Below, piece by piece: positions 1 through 8,832 of a DNA stretch of 64,000 nucleotides. Made by a program: the position numbers and the translations under genes. The stretch comes from Novosphingobium fluoreni (GTDB lineage Bacteria > Pseudomonadota > Alphaproteobacteria > Sphingomonadales > Sphingomonadaceae). Position 1 is the first letter of the stretch, and every line of letters starts with the position of its first letter. The notes beneath the pieces are model-generated. The model saw nothing but the letters and a program-made list of their open reading frames with translations, ran no database searches and had not been told where the DNA came from. Where the stretch lies: contig NZ_JACIDY010000003.1 in the NCBI RefSeq assembly GCF_014196615.1, positions 186,001 to 250,000 on the forward strand. The letters run 5' to 3'.

Positions 1-686
1 TGCTCCACCAGCGGATCGAACGTGCCGGGCTTCACCGGCAGCGACAGCTTGAGCATCACTTGAACGCCCTCGTCCAAGCCGTCGAGGCCCTTGAGGATTT
101 CCTGAAGCAGGATCGCGTCACACTCGGCGCGGGTCTCGCTCTTGATGTTGATCTCGGGCTCCAGCATCGGCATCATGCCGTGGCTGAGAACCTGCAGGCC
201 GATCTCGAACTGCTGCTTCACGATGGCGGCAATGCCTTCCTGGTTGGCCGAGTTGATCACCGACCGCTCCTTGGTGCCATAAACGCCCAGCGTCTTGGAG
301 CGCTCCAGCAGCGCGTCCAGCTCCGGCATCGGCTTCATCAGCTGCACGCCGTTGGCCTCGTCTTCCAGACCCTTGTCGATCTTGATGAAGGGAACCACGC
401 CCTTCGCAATCAGCGCCTGCGGGGTGGGCACGCCATCGACCTTGCCATCCATGGTGCGCTCGAACAGGATCGCGCCGATCACCTTTTCACCGGTGAAGGC
501 GGGCGATGAAATGATGCGGCTGCGCATGTCATGAATCAGGCCGTACATCTCGGCCTCAGTGCTCCACGCGCCCTCCTCGATGCCGTAGCCCTTGAGAGCC
601 TTGGGTGTCGAACCACCGCTCTGGTCGAGTGCCGCAATAAAGCCTTTGCCTGCGGCCATCTTCGCCGTCATGTCGGAGGTCTGCAT
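1..686 (-). CDS. fba: Class I fructose-bisphosphate aldolase, C-terminus missing at window edge
   Basis: Cleaves fructose-1,6-bisphosphate to glyceraldehyde-3-phosphate and dihydroxyacetone phosphate through a Schiff base, in the cytoplasm. About 228 N-terminal residues are visible; the rest lies left of the window. Class I landmarks appear in order: GKGFIAALDQSGGSTPK (the phosphate-binding N-terminal motif), FIKIDKGLE with a conserved active-site Lys, MLEPEIN, and VQVMLKLSLP, whose Lys aligns with the Schiff-base lysine of animal aldolase. The start is the ATG at 686-684 (MQTSDMTAKM). It is the last gene of a leftward central-carbon cluster with pgk, gap and tkt, interrupted by an acyltransferase. 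Family assignment is firm; only the end is unseen. Confidence 0.93.
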   Translation of the reverse strand, partial: MQTSDMTAKMAAGKGFIAALDQSGGSTPKALKGYGIEEGAWSTEAEMYGLIHDMRSRIISSPAFTGEKVIGAILFERTMDGKVDGVPTPQALIAKGVVPFIKIDKGLEDEANGVQLMKPMPELDALLERSKTLGVYGTKERSVINSANQEGIAAIVKQQFEIGLQVLSHGMMPMLEPEINIKSETRAECDAILLQEILKGLDGLDEGVQVMLKLSLPVKPGTFDPLVE

Positions 687-777
687 GATCTTCCCCTGTA
701 TTGGATCGCTGAACTTTGGCGACGTCTATCCGCCACCCGCTTTTTTCGCAACTGCGGCAATGGCGGACTGTACCATT

Positions 778-1875
778 TCAGGCGCCCACCGTTTGCCGGC
801 GATTATCCGTCTGGCGCAGCAGCGCTGACAGCTTGCGGCGTAGCGGCAAGTCATACCACCGCACCGCCGCCCAGGACGCGATCAGCATCAGCGCCATGAA
901 CAGCGTCGCTGCCGGAATCGGTGCCAGGCCGACATACCGCACGGCCGCACGCATCGGTTCGATGAAGGACCAATGCACCGCGTAAAGCGCATATGACGTC
1001 TCGCCAATGAACGCCGCGGCGGGCGCGATGAAGCGTACCGGTTCGATCCGGCTGCCCAGGAATACAAGTACTGGCGAGAAGAACAGGATGATCGACAAGT
1101 CGTAGATGGCGAACCATTCGCGCGGCATCGGCATGGCCAGTAACACCACGATTGCGAGGATACACGCCACGCCCAGCCAGTGGGCGGGCCGCCCGTGGAC
1201 AGCACCGCGATCCGGCAGCATGGCAATGATGATCCCTAGCGTGAAGGAGAATGCCGTACGCATCAGCGCGATGCCATGTTCCCCCCACAAGGCGCCAATA
1301 TTGCCCGAGCCGTTGTCCAGGATGATCGGCACCATGCCGATCGCCGCGACAATACAGATCGCCGGCAGGGCAAACCTGGGCAGGCGGAAAATCAGCACGA
1401 TCAGCGCCAGATTGGCCACCACCTCGAAGAACAAGGACCAGGACGGCACGTTGAACGGATAAAGCGGCAGCGTTGCCGGTGATGGCAGCATTGCCGCGTT
1501 GAACAGCGTGGCATTCAGCAACTTGCTCGCCGCCACCGGACGGTGCGGGTCACCCACCATGAGTTGCTGCACCGCCAGCGCTATACCCAGCAGCAGCCCC
1601 AGAAGAAACAGAGGATAGAGCCTGGCGAAGCGCTGCGCCATGAACCGACCAACACTCAAGCCCGCCCGAAACCGGGGTAAATAGCTGCGATAAAGAACGA
1701 AGCCGGACAGCACGAAGAAGAAGTCCACCGCAACGTAGCCATGAGGCATCAGGTAGATATCGAAATGAAACAGCGCGACCGCGATCGCTGCCAGCCCGCG
1801 CATCCCGTCCAGCGTGACGTAACGCGCCGGTGACTGCGCGGTCACGCCGGGGCTGGTATCCGGAAGACCCGTCAT
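778..1875 (-). CDS. Acyltransferase 3 family membrane protein (OafA/YrhL type)
   Basis: Integral membrane O-acyltransferase of 365 residues; the family transfers acetyl or other acyl groups to sugars of lipopolysaccharide, exopolysaccharide or other extracytoplasmic glycans. The N-terminal family signature is present: YVTLDGMRGLAAIAVALFHF, with the Arg of the DGMRG motif, followed by HGYVAVDFFFVLSGFVLYRS. About ten hydrophobic segments follow, and an RFARLYPLFLL stretch matches the family. It lies between pgk and fba on the same strand, with a 159-base gap before pgk, so it may have its own promoter. The acceptor cannot be deduced from sequence. An unrelated envelope gene inside a glycolytic cluster suggests insertion rather than shared function. 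Confidence 0.85.
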   Translation of the reverse strand: MTGLPDTSPGVTAQSPARYVTLDGMRGLAAIAVALFHFDIYLMPHGYVAVDFFFVLSGFVLYRSYLPRFRAGLSVGRFMAQRFARLYPLFLLGLLLGIALAVQQLMVGDPHRPVAASKLLNATLFNAAMLPSPATLPLYPFNVPSWSLFFEVVANLALIVLIFRLPRFALPAICIVAAIGMVPIILDNGSGNIGALWGEHGIALMRTAFSFTLGIIIAMLPDRGAVHGRPAHWLGVACILAIVVLLAMPMPREWFAIYDLSIILFFSPVLVFLGSRIEPVRFIAPAAAFIGETSYALYAVHWSFIEPMRAAVRYVGLAPIPAATLFMALMLIASWAAVRWYDLPLRRKLSALLRQTDNRRQTVGA

Positions 1876-2034
1876 GGAAGCGCCAACTCAGCGCTGGCTA
1901 GGGCCTGATGATATGAAGGCCTTGGCCGCTGCCCCAGACGTATCGCGCGAAATCGAGGCACGCTGGCGCGAAGCCCGCACCTCTCGACTTCGCCCGCCAC
2001 AATAAGGGGAAGAGGTTGCATAAGGGAAGAAGGA

Positions 2035-3234
2035 TCAGGCCTCGAGCGCCACGACGCCGGGCAATTCCTTGCCTTCCATCCATTCGAGGAAAGCGCCGCC
2101 CGCGGTTGAAATATAGGAAAAGTCCTGCGCCACGCCGGCGTGGTTCAACGCCGCAACGGTATCGCCGCCGCCAGCGACGGAGACCAGCGATCCCTCATGC
2201 GTCAGCGCCGCTGCCGTTTTGGCGAGAGCCACCGTCGCTGCATCGAACGGCTGCATCTCGAACGCACCCAGCGGCCCGTTCCAGACCAGCGTCTTGCAGG
2301 TCTTTAGTACGTCGCCCAGCGCCTCGGCAGCCGATGGCCCGGCGTCCAGGATCATCTCGTCCTCGGCCACCTCATGCACGTTGCAGGTGCGCAAGCTGGC
2401 CGGGTTTGCCGCGAATTCTTTGGACACGACGACTTCGTACGGAAGATGCACAGTGCAGCCCGACTTGTCGGCCGTTTCCAGGATCTTGTTCGCAGTGTCC
2501 GCCAGGTCATGCTCGCACAGCGACTTGCCGACGTTCACGCCTTTGGCGGCGAGGAAGGTGTTCGCCATGCCTCCGCCGATGATCAGGTGATCGACTTGCG
2601 TGACGAGGTGCGTCAGCACGTCCAGCTTGGATGAGACCTTGGCCCCGCCGACCACGGCAGCGACCGGCTTCACCGGCTTGCCGAGCGCGGCATCGAGCGC
2701 TTTCAGTTCCGCCTCCATCGAGCGTCCGGCATAGGCCGGCAGCACTTTCGCCAAACCCTCGGTCGTCGCATGCGCGCGGTGCGCGGCGGAGAACGCGTCG
2801 TTCACGTAGAAGTCGGCGTTTTCGGCCATCGCCTTCGCCAGGTCGGGATCGTTCTTTTCCTCGCCCTTCCAGAACCGCGTGTTCTCCAGGATCGCAATAT
2901 CGCCAGGACGCAGGATGCCTACGGACTGCTTGACGATGTCACCCGCGATCTCGGGAACGAACATCACTTCCTTGCCCAGCACCTTTTCGACGGCGCCGAC
3001 GACCATCGAGAGCGATTGTGTCGAGACACGCTCCCCCTTCGGACGGCCAAAATGCGCCAGCAGCAGGACCTTGGCGCCCTTCTGCGACAGTTCCAGTACG
3101 GTCGGTGCGGCAGCGCGGATGCGCGTATCGTCGGTGACGCTGCCATCCTGCATCGGCAGGTTGAGGTCGACACGGACCAGCGCGACTTTACCGTTTACGT
3201 CACCAAGATCGTCCAGGGTCTTGAAACTGCTCAT
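2035..3234 (-). CDS. pgk: Phosphoglycerate kinase
   Basis: Reversible phosphotransfer between 1,3-bisphosphoglycerate and ADP in glycolysis and gluconeogenesis; cytoplasmic. At 399 residues it is of normal bacterial length. Visible motifs are the N-terminal substrate loop [26 protein letters not shown], the [13 protein letters not shown] segment, the hinge motif [14 protein letters not shown], and the C-terminal [13 protein letters not shown] nucleotide-phosphate loop. Its start codon overlaps the stop of the upstream MOSC gene by 4 bases, so the two are translationally coupled. It belongs to the leftward tkt-gap-MOSC-pgk cluster, which fits co-expression of triose-phosphate enzymes. Confidence 0.97.
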   Translation of the reverse strand: MSSFKTLDDLGDVNGKVALVRVDLNLPMQDGSVTDDTRIRAAAPTVLELSQKGAKVLLLAHFGRPKGERVSTQSLSMVVGAVEKVLGKEVMFVPEIAGDIVKQSVGILRPGDIAILENTRFWKGEEKNDPDLAKAMAENADFYVNDAFSAAHRAHATTEGLAKVLPAYAGRSMEAELKALDAALGKPVKPVAAVVGGAKVSSKLDVLTHLVTQVDHLIIGGGMANTFLAAKGVNVGKSLCEHDLADTANKILETADKSGCTVHLPYEVVVSKEFAANPASLRTCNVHEVAEDEMILDAGPSAAEALGDVLKTCKTLVWNGPLGAFEMQPFDAATVALAKTAAALTHEGSLVSVAGGGDTVAALNHAGVAQDFSYISTAGGAFLEWMEGKELPGVVALEA

Positions 3235-3707
3235 CTTTCGATCCTTATTTCATCGCCCACGGCGATCTCGCCGTCCGTCAATACTTTACCCAGAAAACCG
3301 CCCCGCCAGTCTGGCAGCAATGCGGCTTTCAGGCCGGGCAGCAATTCTTCCATGCGGCTGCATGGGTCGCATTCCTGCGTGATCTCTATGCGCAAGGTCG
3401 CGCCGATCGCCACGATCGTGCCGGCCTCGCGCGGCAGCCGCAGATGTTCGATCAGGAGATTGGCGCGGCGGGCATGCCATGGCAGCCTGTCTCCGGGGCG
3501 GACTTGGAGTTCGGCCATCGCCGCGTCCCAGCAATCAGCCTCTATGAGCGAGACTTGCCGGCGCCCCTTGCCGCCCGGTTTCACCGCGCCGCGAAAGTCA
3601 CCTTGCAAGCCGCCCACGACGGAGACGCTGACGTGATCGATCGGCTCGATAGGTCCGCGCGGCCGTGCATGCCGCGCGATCCCGCCCAATCGTCCCGTCT
3701 GCATCAT
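3231..3707 (-). CDS. MOSC-domain protein
   Basis: A 158-residue stand-alone MOSC (molybdenum cofactor sulfurase C-terminal) domain protein. Family members bind Mo-cofactor or carry sulfur on a conserved Cys and often reduce N-hydroxylated compounds. The sequence shows the MOSC core: [11 protein letters not shown] near residue 31, [20 protein letters not shown], and the conserved Cys in [14 protein letters not shown], followed by [17 protein letters not shown]. It overlaps pgk by 4 bases and follows gap by 16 bases, so it is co-transcribed with glycolytic genes although no metabolic link is obvious. Two tandem Met codons begin the frame. The domain call is good; the reaction is unknown. Confidence 0.82.
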   Translation of the reverse strand: MMQTGRLGGIARHARPRGPIEPIDHVSVSVVGGLQGDFRGAVKPGGKGRRQVSLIEADCWDAAMAELQVRPGDRLPWHARRANLLIEHLRLPREAGTIVAIGATLRIEITQECDPCSRMEELLPGLKAALLPDWRGGFLGKVLTDGEIAVGDEIRIER

Positions 3708-3723
3708 CCGTTGATCGCGTCGC

Positions 3724-4731
3724 TTAGATAAGCTTGGCGATCACGCCGGCCGTGTCGACCATGCGGTTAGAGAAGCCCCACTCGTTATCGTACCACGACA
3801 GCACGCGAACCAGCTTGCCTTCGAGCACGGCCGTTTCCAGGCTGTCGATGGTGGACGATGCCGGATCGTGGTTGAAGTCGATCGAGACCAATGGCTCTTC
3901 GGTGAACGCCAGCACACCCTTGAGTTCGCCTTCAGCGGCTTCCTTGAGCAGCTTGTTGACTTCCTCAACCGAAGTGTCGCGGCTGGGCTGGAAGGTCAGG
4001 TCGACGACCGAGACGTTCGGGGTCGGCACGCGGATCGACGAACCATCGAGCTTGCCCTTCAGGTCGGGTAGGACGAGGCCGACAGCCACGGCGGCGCCAG
4101 TGCTGGTGGGGATCATGTTCATCGCCGCAGCGCGGGCGCGGCGCGGGTCGGAATGGATCTGATCCAGGATCTTCTGGTCGTTGGTGTACGAGTGGATCGT
4201 GGTCATCAAGCCGCGCTCGATGCCGATCTTCTCGTGCAGGACTTTCGCCATCGGGGCGAGGCAGTTGGTGGTGCACGACGCGTTCGACACGACAAGATGC
4301 TCGCCGGTGAGCTGGTCATGGTTCACGCCATAAACCACGGTCAGGTCGACGTTCTTGGCCGGGGCCGAGATCAGCACGCGCTTCGCGCCGGCCGAAAGAT
4401 GCTTGGAGGCGCTGTCCTTGTCGGTGAAGAAGCCGGTGCATTCCAGTGCGATGTCCACGCCATTGGCGGCGTGCGGCAGATTGGCGGGGTCGCGCTCCGC
4501 CGTCACCTTGATGCGCTTGCCGTTGATGACGAGATCGTCACCATCGACTTCCACCGTGCCTTCGAAAGCACCGTGAACCGAGTCACGCTTGAAGAGGAGA
4601 GCGTTCGCCTTGGCGCTCGCGAGGTCATTGATCGAAACGAGTTCGAGATCGTGGTCGGTCCGCTCCAGGATGGCGCGAGCGACATTGCGCCCGATACGTC
4701 CGAAACCGTTGATCGCAACCTTGGTCGCCAT
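3724..4731 (-). CDS. gap: Type I glyceraldehyde-3-phosphate dehydrogenase
   Basis: NAD-dependent oxidation and phosphorylation of glyceraldehyde-3-phosphate to 1,3-bisphosphoglycerate. The 335-residue protein has the Rossmann start [21 protein letters not shown] (the Asp expected for NAD preference), the catalytic [12 protein letters not shown] with Cys153, and the C-terminal [18 protein letters not shown] strong ribosome-binding site (AAGGAG) lies just upstream of the ATG at 4731. It is 15 bases downstream of tkt and is followed by the MOSC gene and pgk, forming a leftward operon. Nothing suggests it is a dedicated Calvin-cycle or erythrose-4-phosphate enzyme. Confidence 0.97.
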   Translation of the reverse strand: MATKVAINGFGRIGRNVARAILERTDHDLELVSINDLASAKANALLFKRDSVHGAFEGTVEVDGDDLVINGKRIKVTAERDPANLPHAANGVDIALECTGFFTDKDSASKHLSAGAKRVLISAPAKNVDLTVVYGVNHDQLTGEHLVVSNASCTTNCLAPMAKVLHEKIGIERGLMTTIHSYTNDQKILDQIHSDPRRARAAAMNMIPTSTGAAVAVGLVLPDLKGKLDGSSIRVPTPNVSVVDLTFQPSRDTSVEEVNKLLKEAAEGELKGVLAFTEEPLVSIDFNHDPASSTIDSLETAVLEGKLVRVLSWYDNEWGFSNRMVDTAGVIAKLI

Positions 4732-4746
4732 GAGAACTTCTCCTTC

Positions 4747-6732
4747 TTAAGTGCTGATTCTATCCAGAATTTGGGGAACGATCGCATCCGCCGTGAAGCC
4801 GAAGCGCGCAAACAGGTCCTTGGCGGGAGCCGACGCGCCAAAGCGATCAAGGCCGATGTTGAGGCCATTGACCATCGTGTAACGCTCCCAACCCCAGGTC
4901 ACGCCCGCCTCGATCGAAACGCGCAGGATCTGCGACGGGTCGGCATCGGGAAGGAGATCACGTTTGTAGGCTTCGTCCTGCTGCTCGAACAATTCCAGGC
5001 AAGGCGCGGAGATCACGTCTGCACCGATACCCTGGCCTTCCAGTTTCTCGGCCACCTGCAGCGCGATCTGCACTTCCGAGCCGGTCGCCATCAGGATTAC
5101 CTTGCGGGCGCCCTGCGCGCTCTTGAGGCGATAGGCCCCGCGCGCGGACAGCATGCCGCCTTCGTGGCGCAGCTGCGGCAGGTTCTGGCGAGTCAAGGCC
5201 AGCACCGACGGTGTCTTGGGCGATTGCAGCGCCAGCATCCAGCACTCCGCCGTCTCGATCACATCGGCTGGGCGGAACACGTTGAGATTGGGGATCAGCC
5301 GCATCGACATGATGTGCTCGATCGGCTGGTGCGTCGGCCCATCCTCACCAAGGCCGATGGAGTCGTGCGTCAGCACGTAAACGACGCGCGTTTCCTGCAG
5401 CGCCGACATGCGGATGGCGTTGCGGCAATAGTCGGAGAAGATCAGGAACGTGCCGCCGTAGGGGATCACGCCCCCGTGCAGCGCCATACCGTTCATCGCC
5501 GCAGCCATGCCGAATTCGCGGATGCCGTAATAGACATAGCGACCGGCATAATCGTCTGCGGTGAACGGAGCCTGGTTCTTGGCCTTGGTATTGTTCGAGC
5601 CGGTAAGATCGGCCGAGCCGCCGATCATCTCGGGGATCGCCGGCACCAGCACGTTCAGCGCGTTTTCAGACGCCTTGCGCGTGGCGATGTTGGCGTCACC
5701 CTGCAGCCAGGCATCGAACGCGGCGCGAATATCCGCGTCGTCGGAAAGTTCACCCTTCATGCGGCGCTGCAGTTCCGCTCCTTGCGGATCGGCGGCGGCA
5801 CGAGCCTCCCACTCCTCACGCGCGGCAACACCGCGGCGACCCGCCTCGCGCCAATCGGCCAGCACGTCTTCGGGGATGACGAAAGGCTCGGACGTCCAGC
5901 CCAGGCCCTGGCGGGTCAGCGCGATCTCGTCAGCCCCCAAGGGCGAGCCGTGGACATCGTGACCGCCCTGCTTGTTCGGTGAGCCCTTGCCAATGATCGT
6001 GCGGCAAGCGACCAGGGTCGGCTTTTCGGACAGGTCGGCTTCCGCCAGCGCCCGCTCGATGTCCGCGAAGTCGTGACCATCGCACTGGATCACGTCCCAG
6101 CCCGAAGCACGATAACGTGCCGGGATATCTTCGGTGGTGGAAAGCGAGGTATCGCCATCGATGGTGATGCGGTTATCATCCCACAGCACTTTGAGGCGGC
6201 CCAGCTTCAGCGTGCCGGCCAGGCCGATCGCCTCGTGATTGATGCCTTCCATAAGGCAACCGTCACCCGCGATCACCCAAGTGTTGTGATCGACAAGGTC
6301 ATCGCCGAAGGTGGCGTTCAAGTGACGCTCGGCAGCGGCCATGCCCACGGCCATCGCCAAGCCCTGACCCAGCGGGCCGGTGGTGCACTCGATACCGGGG
6401 ATCAGGAAATTCTCAGGGTGACCGGCGCAGACCGAACCCATCTGGCGGAAATTGCGAATATCCTCGATCGTCGGGCTGTCATAACCGGTCAGATAAAGGA
6501 GCGAGTAAATCAGCATCGAGCCGTGGCCGGCGGACAGGATGAAACGGTCGCGGTCGGCCCAGTCCGGGCGCGAGGGATCGAAACGCAGGAACTTGCTGAA
6601 CAGCACCGTGGCGACATCGGCCATGCCCATCGGCATGCCGGGGTGGCCCGAATTGGCTGCCTGCACCGCGTCCATCGACAGCGCACGGATGGCGTTCGCC
6701 ATCGGCGCGTAGCGGGTGGGATCGAAGCTCAT
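4747..6732 (-). CDS. tkt: Transketolase
   Basis: Thiamine-diphosphate enzyme of the non-oxidative pentose phosphate pathway, moving two-carbon ketol units between sugar phosphates. At 661 residues it fits the family. Seen are ANSGHPGMPMGMADV, TGPLGQGLAMAVGMA, the ThDP/Mg motif beginning GDGCLMEGINHEA and ending VLWDDN, the pyrimidine-domain DSIGLGEDGPTHQPIEH, and the C-terminal domain. The frame is open to 6858, but I prefer the ATG at 6732: it gives the usual N-terminus (MSFDPTRYAPMANAIR) and has GGAG seven bases upstream, while the extra 42 residues look non-coding. It is the first gene of the leftward tkt-gap-MOSC-pgk cluster and is divergent from the zapA locus. Confidence 0.96.
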   Translation of the reverse strand: MSFDPTRYAPMANAIRALSMDAVQAANSGHPGMPMGMADVATVLFSKFLRFDPSRPDWADRDRFILSAGHGSMLIYSLLYLTGYDSPTIEDIRNFRQMGSVCAGHPENFLIPGIECTTGPLGQGLAMAVGMAAAERHLNATFGDDLVDHNTWVIAGDGCLMEGINHEAIGLAGTLKLGRLKVLWDDNRITIDGDTSLSTTEDIPARYRASGWDVIQCDGHDFADIERALAEADLSEKPTLVACRTIIGKGSPNKQGGHDVHGSPLGADEIALTRQGLGWTSEPFVIPEDVLADWREAGRRGVAAREEWEARAAADPQGAELQRRMKGELSDDADIRAAFDAWLQGDANIATRKASENALNVLVPAIPEMIGGSADLTGSNNTKAKNQAPFTADDYAGRYVYYGIREFGMAAAMNGMALHGGVIPYGGTFLIFSDYCRNAIRMSALQETRVVYVLTHDSIGLGEDGPTHQPIEHIMSMRLIPNLNVFRPADVIETAECWMLALQSPKTPSVLALTRQNLPQLRHEGGMLSARGAYRLKSAQGARKVILMATGSEVQIALQVAEKLEGQGIGADVISAPCLELFEQQDEAYKRDLLPDADPSQILRVSIEAGVTWGWERYTMVNGLNIGLDRFGASAPAKDLFARFGFTADAIVPQILDRIST

Positions 6733-6915
6733 GCAGGTACTCCGCGCAGTCTTTGGTTGGCGAACGCCGATTCGTATTTTCGCGGCCTCCTTCGCGGCTC
6801 GGGCCATCCCCGTCAAGGCGCGGCCCGGCGCGTGTAGGGCACTGGCGAGGATATTCATTCACAGCTTTCTGCCGCAAATGCTTGTGCCGCCGGGATTGCA
6901 CGTTAGCCAGAGCGA

Positions 6916-7116
6916 ATGGATGAGGGATCACTCATCGCGTCGCTTGACCGGATCGAGGCTGCCCTCGCCCGCGTCGAGGCGTGCGCGCAGCATACAGCCG
7001 GAGCATCCGCGAAGGCGCCGGACGACGATCTGGAACGCAGGCACGTGGCGCTTCGCGGCAGCGTTCAGGCGGCGCTCGCGCGGTTGGATGCGCTGCTGGA
7101 CGAGCGGGAAACATGA
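6916..7116 (+). CDS. Small coiled-coil protein upstream of zapA
   Basis: A 66-residue protein, predicted helical throughout (SLIASLDRIEAALARVEAC at the start, ARLDALLDERET at the end), with heptad-like Leu/Ala spacing. Its TGA stop overlaps the zapA ATG in an ATGA arrangement, so the two are translationally coupled. A short coiled-coil protein just before zapA is common in alphaproteobacteria (DUF4164-like), but similarity is too weak here to name it. Position suggests a role near the divisome; that is inference only. It diverges from tkt across a gap of about 180 bases. Confidence 0.7.
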   Translation: MDEGSLIASLDRIEAALARVEACAQHTAGASAKAPDDDLERRHVALRGSVQAALARLDALLDERET

Positions 7117-7418
7117 GCAACGTCCAACTCACGATCGGAGGGCGCGGCTTCACAATCGCCTGCGCCGATGGCGAGGAAGCGCACGTCACTCGCCTGGGCG
7201 AGATGATCGACGCCATGGTCTCCGAAGGAGGCCTGCGCACGCAGAACGAACCACGGATGCTTCTCTATGCCTCGCTGATGCTGGCGGACCAGTTGCATGA
7301 GGCGTTCCGGCGGCTGGACGCGCAGCCCACGCTCGATCCCTCGGCCGCCCAGCGCCTCGACCAGATCGCGGCCAGGCTGGAAACATTGGCCGCACAAATG
7401 GAGCACGCGGCACCTTGA
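7113..7418 (+). CDS. zapA: Cell division protein ZapA
   Basis: ZapA binds and cross-links FtsZ protofilaments to stabilise the Z ring at mid-cell. The 101-residue product starts MSNVQLTIGGRGFTIACADG, the typical beta-strand N-terminus, followed by EEAHVTRLGEMIDAMV, the NEPRMLLYASLMLADQL helix, and a C-terminal coiled coil (RLDQIAARLETLAAQME). I chose the ATG at 7113, which overlaps the preceding stop codon and gives the canonical start; the frame is open further upstream but that part reads as an alternative frame of the preceding gene. Its position before a 6S RNA candidate and fau is the conserved proteobacterial order. Confidence 0.9.
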   Translation: MSNVQLTIGGRGFTIACADGEEAHVTRLGEMIDAMVSEGGLRTQNEPRMLLYASLMLADQLHEAFRRLDAQPTLDPSAAQRLDQIAARLETLAAQMEHAAP

Positions 7419-7449
7419 GTGACCGAGCTGCAAGCCCTACATAGGGTTT

Positions 7450-7608
7450 GACGGGATCTGCCCGGCACGTGCCGTTCGAACATCCCTGAGGCTATAAGTA
7501 ATCCATATGGGGGCTGTCCCTGGTCGGATCCTGGTCCGGCACACATGGTTCCCACCTGACGTTGACGCGTCAGAGGATTTCTAGGAAACGACCCACGGTG
7601 GACCCGTC
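7450..7608 (+). ncRNA. ssrS: 6S RNA candidate
   Basis: 6S RNA mimics an open promoter and sequesters sigma70 RNA polymerase. In proteobacteria it lies between zapA and fau (ygfA), exactly this position. The sequence has the conserved CCCTGAGGC-TATA element at about 7484-7496, matching the 5' side of the central bubble in E. coli 6S. It also has GGTTCCCACCTGA on the 3' side, followed by a small bubble hairpin (CTGACG / CGTCAG, 7557-7574). A closing stem can be drawn by eye between GACGGG near 7450 and CCCGTC near 7603. Length of about 160 bases fits. The ends are uncertain, and the 3' end would overlap the fau start. Confidence 0.62.
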
Positions 7609-8218
7609 ACCCCCGACCGATCTGAGCGAAGAGAAGACGCGGCTGCGCAAGGCGTTCCGCGTCGCGCGGCGCGAGCATGTGGATGCTCTGCCGCAAACGA
7701 TGCGCGCGCTGCTGTTTTTGCGACCGCCTGTGCCCGTCGTGCAGAAGATACCCGAGGCAGCGATCGTCGGCCTGTATTTTCCTCATGCCTACGAAGCACC
7801 GGCGCTGTCCTATGCGCGGTGGTTCCATGAACGCGGGCATTCTGTCGCCCTGCCTCGGTTCGAAAGCCGCGAGGCGGCGATGGCGTTCCATCGCTGGGAC
7901 AACCCGCTGGACGAGGAAAGCCTGAAGGCCGGACCTTTCGGCATGCCGCAGCCGGACAGTGATACGGATTCGGTCGTTCCCGATGTCCTGTTCATGCCGC
8001 TGGTGGCGTTCACGGCAAATGGCCAGCGACTGGGTCAGGGCGGCGGGCATTACGATCGTTGGCTGGAGGCCTATCCCGACACGCTGACCATCGGCCTTGC
8101 CTGGGATGTCCAACTCGCGGAAAGCCTGCCACATGAAGCGCATGATCGCCCGCTGGCGATGGTGGTGACGCCGACGCGGCTATACGAAACCCCGGCCTTG
8201 CAAAAGAGAGACCGTTGA
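7598..8218 (+). CDS. fau: 5-formyltetrahydrofolate cyclo-ligase
   Basis: ATP-dependent conversion of 5-formyl-THF to 5,10-methenyl-THF in one-carbon metabolism. The 206-residue product has the family N-terminal helix (EEKTRLRKAFRVARREHVD), FPHAYEAPALSYARWFHERG, and the diagnostic glycine-rich substrate motif RLGQGGGHYDRWLEAYP. The frame is open to a TTG at 7562, but the GTG at 7598 has AGGAAA nine bases upstream and leaves a normal N-terminus. That start lies at the 3' end of the 6S RNA candidate, as expected if the two are co-transcribed. The stop overlaps the next gene (TGATG). Confidence 0.9.
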   Translation: MDPSPPTDLSEEKTRLRKAFRVARREHVDALPQTMRALLFLRPPVPVVQKIPEAAIVGLYFPHAYEAPALSYARWFHERGHSVALPRFESREAAMAFHRWDNPLDEESLKAGPFGMPQPDSDTDSVVPDVLFMPLVAFTANGQRLGQGGGHYDRWLEAYPDTLTIGLAWDVQLAESLPHEAHDRPLAMVVTPTRLYETPALQKRDR

Positions 8219-8433
8219 TGCGCGAAGAGCCGACATGGCGGATCCCGGTGGGGATACTTGGCCTGGTGGTCGCGCTGGGGCTATATGGGCTGGCGATCGC
8301 CAACTTGCTCGCACCCTGGATCGCCGGGTGGCCGGCTCTGGCGCAGGCGCCGGTTTATCTGGTGCTGGGGATCGTGTGGATCCTGCCCTTGCGACGGTTT
8401 CTGATCTGGATGGAAACCGGACGCTGGGGCTGA
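8218..8433 (+). CDS. DUF2842 family small membrane protein
   Basis: A 71-residue protein with two hydrophobic helices separated by a short loop (GILGLVVALGLYGLAIANLL, then APVYLVLGIVWILPL) and a C-terminal RRFLIWMETGRWG. This layout, ending WILP-R-IWM, matches the alphaproteobacterial DUF2842 family, whose function is unknown. The ATG at 8218 overlaps the fau stop, so it is translationally coupled to fau. The alternative TTG three bases upstream is less likely. Confidence 0.8.
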   Translation: MREEPTWRIPVGILGLVVALGLYGLAIANLLAPWIAGWPALAQAPVYLVLGIVWILPLRRFLIWMETGRWG

Positions 8434-8539
8434 TGCCCGGCTCTTTGCGTCGCATTGATTTTCGTCGGTACCGAAGCAAGCTGAGGCATTCTGCAGCAGG
8501 CCCTGAGGCGTCCTGCTTCCGCCCGATCTGAACGGTCGG

Positions 8540-8573
8540 AGGGCGGCCCCGGCTAACTTACCAAGGCCGCCCT
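8540..8573 (+). terminator. Possible hairpin terminator after DUF2842
   Basis: A perfect 9-base stem (AGGGCGGCC / GGCCGCCCT) with a 16-base loop, about 105 bases after the DUF2842 stop and before the oppositely oriented tRNA-Asp. There is no T tract, so intrinsic termination is uncertain. Confidence 0.35.
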
Positions 8574-8605
8574 ATCATCCGATAAAATCAGAAAAATTCC
8601 CCAAG

Positions 8606-8682
<77 letters not shown>

Positions 8683-8726
8683 GTTCTAGAACGTTTTTAG
8701 GCGTGCACCCCTTGGGGAGCCGCGCC

Positions 8727-8754
8727 TCTATGGCAGGTGGCGGGGGCTGTCAAC
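8727..8754 (-). promoter_or_regulatory. Promoter candidate for tRNA-Asp
   Basis: On the reverse strand a consensus TTGACA (8754-8749) is separated by 16 bases from CATAGA (8732-8727), about 45 bases upstream of the mature tRNA 5' end. The -35 is perfect and the -10 is weaker. Confidence 0.55.
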
Positions 8755-8832
8755 ACTGCTTTCTCGGCTCTGTCATTTTTCCTGCCGGGCCCCCTAAAAT
8801 ACCACCGCGAATAAGGTGCGGTTAGCGCGGCA

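Noticed and set aside
1898..2083. 61-codon reverse frame between pgk and the acyltransferase
   Set aside because: It overlaps the 3' end of pgk in another frame, and has no ribosome site and no plausible protein features.
4153..5982. 609-codon forward frame opposite gap and tkt
   Set aside because: Antisense to two well-conserved enzymes and of unusual composition.
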